A DNA stretch of 64,000 nt from Asterias amurensis (taxonomy: Eukaryota > Echinodermata > Asteroidea > Forcipulatida > Asteriidae). The DNA is taken from positions 25,723,001-25,787,000 of the forward strand of contig NC_092650.1 of assembly GCF_032118995.1 (NCBI RefSeq), in the 5' to 3' direction. The position numbers were made by a program, and so were the translations under genes. Under the pieces are notes generated by a model that saw only the letters and a list, made by a program, of their open reading frames with translations, was not told where the DNA came from and searched no databases. Positions 43,601 to 56,188 of this stretch are shown in pieces (positions within the stretch are counted from its first letter, which is position 1; each line of letters opens with the position of its first letter).

Positions 43601-46600
43601 CATAAAATAACCAACCTGTGAGAATTTTAGCTTCATTGGTGGTCGAAGCTATGAAATAATAATGAGAGAAAAAAAAAACATTGCGTGCTCTCAGCTGCTT
43701 GATTTCGAGACCTTAAAATCTAACTTTGATGTCTCGAAATCAAATTCGTGGAAAATTACTTCTTTCTCGAAAACTACGTTACTTCAGAGGGAGCCGTTTC
43801 TCACATGGTTTTATACTATCAACCTCTCCCCATCACTCGTTACCAAGTAAGGTTTTATGCTAATAATTATTTGAGTAACTACCAATAGTGTCCAGTGTCT
43901 AGCAGGTAACGGTGATCGTAAGCACAAAATTCGGTTGTAAGCAGAGCCATGAAATTTGGCTATGGGGTTAGTGTATTTTACCTTGATGCACCACACACTC
44001 CGTACTGGATACTCTATACTCTTCGACTGTGATTTCAGCAATCTCCAAGTATTCATTCGTAGTGTTAGGGTTCGTAGAATCTTTATACAGATGAACATAC
44101 GACGCCCTAAACGGTGGATCACAACGGAATTGAACCACCCCATTGATGACTAGCTGATCTGAAGCTGGTGACCCGCACTGCTGGTTACCTGTGTAGTTAG
44201 AGCTTAACCCAGCACGCGCCACCACACCAACAAAACGACGATCTGTTACAAACAATGATAGCCGTCGTTGAAAATTAAACAAAATACAGTGATATAAGTG
44301 TGTTTTAGGTCAATATTTCAAATTAAAATATTAGATGATGAGGATGTTTTTACTCACACGTTGTTAAAAACTGCACATTCACGACCGCACTACCCGACCA
44401 CCCGTACCACACCTTGGATATATATAAGCAGCCAGTTTATAGGTAGGCCACTTTATATAATAAGTTTTTTAAAGGTGACAATGTCACAAGGGATTTTGTT
44501 ACCCATTTTAGACCGGCAGCCCAGAGCACTTTGGTTGAAGGAACGAGGTACCAATATTTGACTACGGGAACGTTTAGTGGATAACCACATAGTCAGATAT
44601 GGATGTCTGCCGGGGACCCCCCGCTGCATGTGGCGCATGGACCCCCAATAAAGAGGCAAAACAATGGGCTGAATCAAACATTCTAGGTACCACATGAAAC
44701 CAAGTGGAAATGGGCTTTACCATGATACTAAGTAAACAAAATCAACCGCCAGACAAATTTTCTGCTGCATTAGGCCTGCCAGACACCCCCTCTCCCAAAT
44801 GTTTAGTGTACAAACCTATGGGTTGAAATTAACCAGTTGTCAAATTACCTCAGATTAATATGAAACTTTCTCTAACTGTTCCACTATGGCTAAAATGAAC
44901 ACAAACCAAAAATTAAATCACTACTCCATGTCGTTTCCGTGATACAGCCTCTTAAAATATGCTAAAATCTCCCCCTTTTTGAGCTCCGCCCCCGGCAGAC
45001 ACAGCGCGTTGTGTAGCCTTGCTCAAGGCAGTCACATTATTCGCTCTGAAAAGACGCAGCTGTAAACCCACCCGCCGTATACCCTGTGCATGGTGTGTGC
45101 GATCACACCGAATGACCCACCCGTATACACACTGTCACATCGCACGAATACTGTTCACACAAGTCATCGCACTCGTACACCACTAACCGCATGCGGAGGC
45201 CGTCAGGCCGACAGCCTTGTCGGGTCTGTATCTTCCCGTTTTAATGTGTTGTATTGAAAAAATTCCAATAGTGGACGAAATTGGGGGGGGGGGGGCTCTA
45301 GGATATGCTAGTATGCAGCTCATGAGTATGTATATCGTTCGTCAGACCTATCAGACAACACAGGATGTGAGGCAAATGAATTATTCATTTTGACGTCCAA
45401 TCACGCACTTCCCTTATCACGACCTTTGGACCCTATCATGCGTCCGTGGTGGTGGTGTGTGAGGTAAACATGTCTCGTCTTTCGCGGGCATTATGGTAAT
45501 GAGCTGACCGTGGGAACTCTTCGCTTATTATAGTAATGAGGTCAGTGGCTTCAACACAGATCCTACAAGGCTGTCGGCCTGACGGCCTCCGCATGAGGAT
45601 AGTGTACGGGGGCATCGTGTCGTTCGATGTTACGCACAGTGAATACGGGTGGGTTTTTATACAGCGGCGGTCTTTTTTCGGAGTGAATAGTTCGACTGCC
45701 TTGAGCAAGGCTACGCGTTGTGGTGGTATTCTTTCAAACGTTAAACGCCCGTAATTTAATAACGACACCAGCTGTGTGGCTGAATGGTGTATACTGTTTA
45801 AGTTGTTGCCCTTGATCCATAATCTGGCTGCATTGGGCCTACCAGACACCCCCACCCCGGGGTTAAACATTGGAGGAACAACCTAAAACCAAGTTGAAAT
45901 TACCAATAGGTCTAATGCACTATTCTTAACACAAGACAATATCAGGCGCCGGATAAATGTTTTGCGCGGCAGACACCTCCCTTCCCCGGATTAAACATCA
46001 AAGGAACCACCTGAAACCAAGAAATGACCAATAACACTATTCTTTGACGTCCAGTATCAACTACCAGACGAAAGTTTTGCTGCATTGGGCCCGGCAGACA
46101 TCTCCCCTCCCCCTGGGTTGAACATCAAGGGAACTCCCTGAAACCAAGTTGAAATGACCAATAACAATATTCTTAAACCAAGGGGGTGGGGGTGTCTGGC
46201 GTGCCCAACGCACCAATTTTTTGTCTGGTGTGTTTAGTGTAAATTGGTCATTTCATCTTTGGTTTCAAGTGGTTTCCCTGATGTTAACCCGGGGAGGGAA
46301 GGTGTCTGCCGGGCCCAATGCAGCAAAACTTTCGTCTGGTGATTGATACTGGTATTAAGAATATTGTTATTGGTCATTTCAATTTGGTTTCAGGTGGTTC
46401 CTCTGATGCGTAAAACCCGGGGGAGGGGAGGTGTCTGCCGGGCCCAATGCAGCAAAACTTTTGTCTGGCAGTTGATAATGGTATTAAAAGAACATTGTTA
46501 TTGGTAATTTCAACTTTATAATTTCAGGTGGTTCCTTTGATGTTTAACTCTGGAGAGGGGAGGTGTCTGCCGGGCCCAATGCAGCAAAACTGTTGTCTGA

Positions 46601-49600
46601 CAGTTGATACTTGTATTAAGAATATTGTTATTGGTCATTTCAACTTAAATGCAGGTGGCTCTTTTGATGTTTAACCCCCGGGGGGGGGGGAGGTGTCTGC
46701 CGGGCCCAATGCAGCAAAACTGTTCTCTGACAGTTGATACTTGTATTAAGAATATTGTTATTGGTCATTTCAACTTAAATGCAGGTGGCTCTTTTGATGT
46801 TTAACCCGGGGGGGGGGGGAGGAGTCTGCCGGGCCCAATGCAGCAAAACTTTCGTCTGGCAGTTGATACTTGTATTAAGAATGTTGTTATTTGTCATTTC
46901 AACCTAATTTCAGGTGGTTCCTTTGATGTTTAACCCGGGGAGGGTATATGTGTCTGTCCGGCCGCGCCCAATGCAGCAAAACCTTGTCTGGCGGCTGATA
47001 TTGTCTTCTGTTAAGAATTGTGCATTAGGACTACTGGTAATTTCAACTTGGTTTTAGGTTGTTCCTCCGAGGTTTTACCCCGGGGGTGGGGGTGTTTGTC
47101 AGGCCCAGTGCAGCCAAATTATAAATCAATGGCCACAACTTAAATAGCATACAATTTTCAGCCACACAGCTGGTGTCGTTATAAAATTACGGGCTCTTAA
47201 CGTTTGAAAAAAATACCACCACGACGCGCGGTGTCGTTCGGGGGCGGAGCGCCAAAAGGGGGAGATTTTAGCATTTTTTAAGAGGCCGTATCTCGGAAAC
47301 GATATGGAGTACGAATTTATTTTTTGGTTTGTGTTCATTTTAGCCATAGTGGAACAGTTAAACAAAGTTTCATGTAAATCTGAGGTAATTTGACTACTGG
47401 TTAATTTCAACCCATAGGTTTGTACACTAAACATTTGGGGGAGGGGGTGTCTGGCAGGCCTAATACAGCAGACAATTTGTCTGGCGGTTGAAATTTTTTA
47501 CTGATGACCATTTTCACTTGATTTCATGTGGTACCTAGAATGTTTGATCCAGCCCATTATTTTGCCTCTTTGTTGGGGTCCACGTGCTACACACAGCGGG
47601 GGGTCCCCGGCAGACATCTATATCCGACTAAACGTTCCCGTAGTCAAATATTGGTACCTCGTTCCTTTAACCAAAGTGCTCTGGGCTGCCGCTCTATTTT
47701 GGGCTCAGAATTTCATTTAAAGATGGGCTACCGGATGGTCTGACTTACTTATTACATTTTTCTAACATAAAAAAAGAGAATATAACGAGTCTCTTACGGT
47801 GAGCTGATGTCTGACGAAGCTTCCGTAATTCTTTGCAGAAATCAGAAAAGCTAGCCCCCTTTCGCTCTATGAACTCGCCGTTGGCGGCGCCTTCGCATGT
47901 TCCGAACCATACGTCACAAAACAAACTGTTGAATATTTTATTAATTTGTGCTCTGTGTGCGTTTACCGTTGTCTTGTTTGGATCGTCCCCATTTTGCTTT
48001 TAAAAGCAAGTACAATTGTTTGTGTCATGACGAACAAAATGTGCGCTTTTGCTGGATTTTAGAACAGCAACAAAAACCAAAAATAGTTCAATTTCACTTC
48101 AAACAAACTACTGACTGCGCTCAAACATCATTTTGCTCTTACACAATATTTTCGCTTGAAACCATCGGTTTCAAATCTGACCAGGGAATTTCCCAGTGTC
48201 CAAGTAATAATTTATAATGGTGATGGATGAATCAGACAGTCCAAAACAAACTTTACAAAAAAAAAAAAATGCAAGTATTATTTCTAGTTGGTTTCTATTT
48301 CCAAAGTTGTGTCAATCAATTTCCTGCATTGTCAATACCAAAGTGCCTTCTGCGAGTTACGTTGATTCTGGCCAAACAGTGTTCACCATTCAGATCAACT
48401 CTCCACCATGGATGTAGATCATAACGTGCTGTAGAGTAACAAGTATATTATATAACATTAACAGGATCCGGGTACTTTTTTATAATGTCCACAGATTTAC
48501 ATTATGGTGTGAATATAATGATAGTGGAAAGGTTCCCTTCAAATATTACTAACTTAGGTTTTGTAGTTTTTGAGAAATGAGTAAAACAAGTCACAAACTA
48601 ATTTTGGTCTCATGAGACCCAAATTATTTTAGCATGTAAAATCCCCTTAAAGGCAGTGGACACTATTGGTAATTGTCAAAGACAAGCCTTCACAGTTGGT
48701 GTATCTCAACATATGCATAAAATAACAAACCTGTGAAAATTTGAGCTCAATCGGTCATCGAAGTTGCGAGATAATATTGAAAGAAAAATAACCCTTGCAA
48801 CACGAAGTTTTGTTCGTTTAGATGGTTGATTTCGAGACCTCAAGTTCTAAACTTGAGGTCTATTTGAGTAATTACCAATAGTGTCCACTTCCTTTAACCA
48901 GTTATGATACTACACCAAAACCATATGACTGGTTAATGCGTTTTTACATGCTAAAACTGAGACAAAAATTATTACTTTTACTCACTTCTCAAAAACTACA
49001 GCACCTCCGTAAGTAAAATTTCAAGGGAAGCTTTCTACTATCATAATCTTCAAACTGTGTAAGTTTAATGTAAATCTGTGGACATTGTGTTTTTTGATAG
49101 GGAAAAAGTACATAATACCCTTTAACAGTGGCTTATTAGTAGCACCCAAATCCGATACTCAGCGGTGACGCCCAAGGCGCTTCAACATGTATATACATTT
49201 TGTGAAACCGTTGGGACCATGTTTGGATTACGAGGTCTACTCCTTTTACATAGCATTGTATGTTATAGTTTACAAGGTGCTGTGGTGCAATATGCTGCCA
49301 ATCCAGCCAGTAACACCAGGGCGAATCCCTTCCCTTTTCGATATTAAACGTGCACTGGGTTCTTTTACGTGTGTTACACAACACACGGGATCAACGGCTT
49401 TACGGCCAAAGCATATGAAGGACAAAGCATCACGGTTAGGTGTCTTGCTTTAGAACACATGTGTCCACGACAATCTCTTATGTTGTCAGCAGCAGAGTGT
49501 GGTTTCGGGTCCCGGTCATGACACCTATTTCCATTAGCAAAGGTCGTTAACCATAATCAGGTGTTAATAAGTTTGGATGGTATAGATTCTGCTGCACCTC

Positions 49601-52600
49601 CATGGTGGCCCATTGCGGCCTACATAAGGGGTAACCTTGTTTCAATTGAAAACGCATTCATCTGAAGTCTGCACCATTCCCATCCTAGCCTCTGGACAAA
49701 CAAGGCGCGGCTTATATACTATGAAAGACTATTATACTGCATTATGCAAAACATAAAATTTACTTTTTTTTCCCTTCATATTTCGAACCATGAAGCAAGG
49801 AGGGGGTTGGCAGACCGGATAATTCGGATACAATACAAATACGAATTTCAAACATAGGCTAAAAAGTAACATTGTTGCGTTCAATTTAGTTGTTTTTCTT
49901 CTTGCTGAACCCAATTTGTACTCGTTGTTTTGCTCGAACTTGGGTCGGCAGACAAAAAACTTAGATTTTAAGGGAATATGCATTGTTGTTTACCTGTGTG
50001 TGAGAATGTATCATTTCTACCATCAATGGCTGCTCTTGCGACCAGATTCCAGTTGGAGCTTTGCCGTACAGATGCACCGTTTAGAGACACACCTTCGAAG
50101 TTGAAATTTAATACAATGTGTTAGTTATTATACTACTACTAATAATAGAAACAATTGTTATTTTGGGGGGCTAATCATCCTTACTCGCAACTAAGAGCTG
50201 AATTGCGAAGGACGCGGCTACAACGTGTTCGAGAAGCAGGCATGCAAGGGCGCCTCTGGCTGCCAGCCACATCAACCCATTATAACCACGAGGCACAGCC
50301 AAAGTTTTAGTCTGGTTCCCAGACCCCAAAATCTCCGACTAGGCTCTGTCGAATTTAGGGTCCGGTATCACCCAAAACCACGTGACCAAAAAGGAGCAAT
50401 TTCTCTTTTTTTTTTAAAGTTATCCGAAATGTTCCGAACGCGTTGTCGTCAACATTCGGACAGTATAGTATTGTTGATGGTTGGCATGGAATCATAATGT
50501 CAGTCCTGTCGGCCGTAGACCCAGGAGTTTTTTTGCCAGTTATTATTATTTAAAGCCAATGCAGGCGTTGTGCCTAAATCAAGCGTTTGCAAAGCGATGC
50601 GACAAGTTCAAAATATATCCGGGATCTGGTAAGTGTTTGTCCCTTTTCTTCAAAAATATTTTCTCAAGGTGTTTTTTTTTTTTGTACTTGATTGTTAATG
50701 AGACAGTGATTGAGGATTAAGTGTCATGATTTATGAAAGTGGTAAAAGTGGGGCAACTCTGGTGACTATGCTGTCAAAATTATACTTGTTGAACCAGATT
50801 GTCATTAATTGCCGATCAAAAGAATCTCCTCCGGCCTGCTGGCGGCCGTCGATGGGAGGGTTACGTTTTCGCAAAAACTAGTGTAGACATGGTTTCCCTG
50901 GAGACAACCCCCGACCCTGACAAGTTGCGTCATGCGTTATTTTTAACCGTGGGTGATACCTGACCTATGATTTTTAACAAGAGACGTCAAGGAATCTTTG
51001 GTCAGCGGACCAGACTATACCAAAGATCGAAAGTGATTTGATTTCTCTCCCGAGGAAGGAAAACCGGATAGTCTGGAAATCAACTTACATATGGCACTCT
51101 TATAGGGACCCCTCACATAATACGAGAACCAGATTTGAATCAAGTCTACTCCACGTTCCGTTCTCTCGTCTGAAACCCTGAGCGCGTACGCAAAACACGC
51201 GCAAATTGTCAAAATAACTGCGGGGCCAAGCTAGCCTGCTGAGCCGGCCGAATATGGAGCCTTGAGGTGAGTGTTATTAATATAACATCATCTTTTATGT
51301 TTTCTGATCTTCTACACGAACCTCGATTTGTTACGTATATGTTGAAAGTACAAATCTGCGAATTTCCAGCTTCATCTGTGGCTCTGTAAGTGATGATGTG
51401 AATTCCCTTGGTGAAGTTTGGACCTTTGTCTGGTGTCTCATTGACTACAGTAGGGTGAGCTTCAGAGTTGTCTGTTGCTGTTGGCTCATCCCATTCAACT
51501 GCCACAGAGCTGACCCCATCGGGTATAGTCTTAGTTATGTCTCGAGGACATCCGGAGAAGCGGGGTTTGCGTGCATCCTCTGAAACAGAATCAGATACAG
51601 CATTATAATGCAGCATTTGGAAGGCGCACTTTACTCAAAACCGATCAAAGGGACCTGCCTAGTAGAATCTTAAATTTGTCAAATTGCTGTCATTATGTTG
51701 GGAAAGCAAGCATGAACAAGTTTGTTTTGAGCTTCTGTTGGAAGTACTTGGACAAAAGTGCCACTGAAAAGGTCATTCATGCATTTGTTACTTCTCGCCT
51801 TGACAATGGCAATGCTCTTCTGTACAATCTTCCTAACAACCAGATTTCCCGTCTTCAACGCCTCCAAAATACTGCTGCCCGCATTGTGACTATGTCTAAG
51901 AAATCCTGTTCCACCACCCCCATTTTGAAACAACTACACTGGCTCCCTATCTCTCAACGAATCATCTTCAAGCTGATGCTCATCGTCCACAAAGCACTTA
52001 ATGGCAAGAAATCTTCGATCAAGTACCATGCTTCTTCTCATCGAACCCAAGTCTCAGCACTCATGGGAGACAGGTCTTTTTCTTCAGCTGTGCCACGCAT
52101 CTTAGATCTTGTCTTTGTACCACACTTCTCAAAACTTATCTTATGTCACAGTTTTTCAAGGATTAATTTGGTTTTATCTGTTTTTCTTTGTTTTTGTTTT
52201 GTTTTTGTTTGTTGTTGGTTTTTCTGCGCCTTGAACACCCAGCAGTGTGGATACGTGCGCATTACAAGTCTTATTATTATTAAAAGAGAGTGAAGTCCAA
52301 CATTTCTTACCAACTGAAATTTGAAGTTTGCATGTTGCTGAGTTTGCAGCTTCGTCTGTTGCTTCGTAGATGATGACGTATTTGCCGATATTAAAGAACG
52401 ATCCGTTACCAAGCTGTGAATCTGACACCAGGGTAACTGTAGGTGGCACTCCAGAGTTTGCAGTAACAGTAGGGGGCGTCCATGATATTGATACGCCATG
52501 AGAATTTTGGGTGATCTTTTTAGTAATCGCAGGAGGGCAGGTTATATTGGGAGAGATGCTTTCAACTTCTATATAAAACAATTGTTAATAATGTACATTA

Positions 52601-55600
52601 ATAAAGGCTCCGACTACGTCGGGATTTAACTTGTGATAAAAACACCGGCTATGAAGACTAGCGAAGAAATAACCCCCCTAAACCAGCATACACTGGGTGC
52701 GTTCGATTAGCTTCCCCGTCGACCCCGGTTCTGCCTCTAGTACGTTCGAATAGATTCGTCGTCACTCCAGGGGCTCATCCGGGTCAGCCAAAAGTGCCCT
52801 GCTTGTTGAGTGGGTCACTTGAGGCTGGCCCGAGGCGCATGACGTCACCAGGGTGAGTGATCGTTCGATTAGCTCTTGTCATGGACTAACCCGAGTGAGC
52901 ACCGCGGGGTTGACAGTAAAATGAGGCCCTCGAATATGTGTACCACAGAAAAGCAAACCAAACATTTACCGTTTTGACCATTTTGATTTGCATGAAAAGG
53001 TATTTATTAATGGGGATCACAGTGTGAAGACCCAGTCTTCGCTTCGTGGTAATGACCTTGGTTGGTGATTGTCCGCTATTAAAGTAATTCATCCATGGGT
53101 ATGGTAACTACGTTTTCCCAGCTCAACATTAAAATTAAACACAACATGTTGACGGTGAGGGCGCACTGCTATACGGCTGTTTTGATAGTTCGCACGAGAA
53201 CTGGACTTCTTGGCCCAATTTCATGGCTCTGCTTACCGTAAGCACATAATCGGCGCTTACGGAAGCAGTGAATTATGTGCTTACGGCAAGCGTATTTCAC
53301 GGGTTAGCGTCGAATTTGGGCTTCTGCGCGTGCGTACTCAACGTTACTAGGCATTACGCTTACAAGGCTAGCGCAAAAATTCGGCGCTTGCACGTAGTGG
53401 GGAATCTTGGTCGTAAGTGCGGAATTTGGCGGTAAGCAGAGCCATGAAATTGGGCCCAGTTGGTTTAAGCTCTTGGATCCGTTTCAGATTTGTTGCGTCA
53501 AATTTTGAGCCGATTGGGTTATGTGTTTAAAGAACACGTATTTAACAGAAACAAGACAACCCTGACACTCATGGCCCCCAGGCCATATTGACATGAAAAA
53601 AAAAACCCCAAAAAACGTATTTTCAGAACGATCTGAGCAGCTGACGGAGAGTGCCAACATTATTAATATAATTCACAACAGTTTGATAATGATAGTACGA
53701 TTTTACCTGGGCAGTTAAAATATCCCTTAATCTCTTCCACATCGTCTGTAAACATTGGATTATCGGTATACTCTGGTCCCTCGTTGCGGTGTGATCTCAT
53801 CATGCTGACACCGCCAGGCCTGAGGCTCGTACAGGCGCAACGGTCGACTCTCTCTGCTGGTTTAATCCATCGGAGTTTACCCTGGCGGTCTTGTTCTTGA
53901 TCTAAGTAACACACTTTGGCAGCTACCTCTGAGCATCCAAAGTAAGCTGTTAGAAATATAAAAACAATATACAAGTGCATTGTTCATCCCATAACGCCAA
54001 TTGAAAGTTCTCTTGTAGTATAATGGCTCTATGAGGAATTGATTATTGTTTTATTTCACCAGCCACATTGAAGGTGGTTTTAAAAGGATTCGGGTACTTT
54101 GTTTATATCAATATAAATCACAAGGGAAACTGACTGGGTAAATTTGTAAATGATTTTTGGGGTAGAGAAAGAATTGACTAGAGTGGGATTCGAACCAACG
54201 ACCTCCGGATTAATGTGCCGGCGCTCTACCAACTGAGCTATCTAGCCCTATATTGCAGTGTCCCTATTTTGTCAATATCTTTGTTCGGGGGTGTCAGTCA
54301 GAAGCCATACAACCGTTAACTGTTGTGCAGCCGGGGACCACAAAACACAATGTTCACAAATTTACATTAAAGTCACCTGGAAATAAAAAATATTCTTCTT
54401 CAAACATTAGAGTAAATATTTACGAACAATAAAATATTTATTTGATTAGTTGTTTGTGACGATTTGTATGTTGAAAAAAATAGATAAACTTGTTTTGGGG
54501 GGTTACTCCACTTTGGTGTTACTCAGCCATTGCATAAAACAACAAACCTGAGCAAAATTGTACTCAATGGGAGACCTTTGGGACGCTTGGTGGCAGCAGA
54601 CTTACCGGGTAAAATCCATTGTTCTCAAAAATGAGCGCATGCTCAGAACTACGTAAACCGTGGCAATTTACCTGGTATTCTGCTGCCACCAAGCATTCCA
54701 AAGTCGAAGCTAGGAGAGAATAGTGTAACACAAACAAAAAAACAGTCGTACAAGTTGTGCGCTTAATAGTTAGTTGCCTTAAATTGAGGTCTCCAATTCA
54801 ATTCAAATACTTTGATAAGAAATTGCTTCTTTCTCAAACTACCAACTTCTCTTCATTGCTCGCTTACAGTTATTTGTGTAATTACCAATAGTGTTCAGTG
54901 CTTTTAAAACCATTATACACTTTTAGAAATAACAAAAGATCACAGATTTACTAATAACTTACAGGGTTTACAGATGGTAATGGTGAAAGACTTCTCTTGA
55001 AATAGTATTCCATGTAACGCTTTACTTTTTGATAAAACATTAAAACAAACTCAATTATCGATAACAAAAATCACGGATTTATTTTAAACACATGTCAAGA
55101 CACGGCGAAACGTGCGGAAACAAGGTGGGTTTTCCCGTCACTTTCTCCGGACTCCGATGACCGATTGAGCCTAAATTTTCACAGGTTTGATATATTTAAC
55201 AGATGTTAAATTTGCATCGGAGATAAAGAATATTAATTTTTGTTTTTTTACCCATATACACCGATGTGAGTAGCACTGTATACTCAGTACTTTTCCCGAG
55301 TCCTGTGAAAAAAATCACAGGCATTTTACTCGGGTGGGATTCGAACCCACGACCTTTGCAATTCTAGAGCAGTGTCATACCAACTAGAGCAGTGTCATAC
55401 CAAGTACTGAGTATACAGTGCTACACACATCGGTGTATATGGGTAAAAACCAAAAATGAATATTCTTTATCCCCGATGCAAATTTAACATCTATTAAATC
55501 GTTTGCAGTACCCGCTGCTAAAACATAGGATTCGAACCGCCTCTAGCTACCGGGCAATCTCGGTGGTCTATGTTGGTATGACACTGCTCTAGAATTGCAA

Positions 55601-56147
55601 AGGTCGTGGGTTCGAATCCCACCCGAGTAAAATGCCTGTGATTTTTTTCACAGGACTCGGGAAAAGTACTGAGTATACAGTGCTACACACATCGGTGTAT
55701 ATGGGTAAAAACCAAAAATTGATATTGTTTGATATATTATATACAAGTTTTTGTGATACAAGAAGTTCGGGCCTTTGGACAATACTGTTTACCGAGTGTC
55801 CAATGGCTTTAAGGGGGAACATCTCCTCCTTTTGACCACATCTTTGTCGATGTGAATTAGATGTAATGCTTGGCAAACTTTGATTACGTTGTTACAGTCG
55901 ATATAGAATTGATTACATACGTACAATTTAATCATCAATGTGTCCTTATGGGTGAAGAATATTCTTTGAGAAATGATATGTTTTTTACGATAGCGATTTA
56001 GTTGAAAGTTCTAAACATAAGCACATTATAACACTTACTTTAAAGAACATGTGTATAACCATATCGGAATCATCTGATGAACAGACCCCCTCCCCCCAAA
56101 AATAAAAAATATATATATAGTCAGTTTCCCTTGTGGTTTATTATTTG

Positions 56148-56188
<41 letters not shown>

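Larger units (their letters stand above)
44512..47705. mobile_element. Composite foldback element, 3.2 kb
   Basis: Left arm 44512-45010 and right arm about 47215-47705 are reverse complements of each other: CAGCCCAGAGCACTTTGGTT; CCAATATTTGACTACGGGAA; GGTACCACATGAAA; CTGTTCCACTATGGC; GCTAAAATCTCCCCC. The interior is an array of about 130-bp units, three or four in one orientation (about 45830-46175) and about seven in the other (46176-47110). Units contain GTCTGCCGGGCCCAATGCAG and GTATTAAGAATATTG. A family C MITE is nested in the left arm. No coding potential was recognised. Confidence 0.75.

Noticed and set aside
51571-52293. Host gene of 240 residues
   Set aside because: The frame matches the C-terminal end of a CR1/L2-like reverse transcriptase with a LINE 3' tail; it lies antisense in an intron.
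54176-54249. Functional tRNA gene
   Set aside because: Mismatches in the anticodon and T stems, C at position 33, and a second degraded copy with similar flank at 56641 indicate a SINE family.
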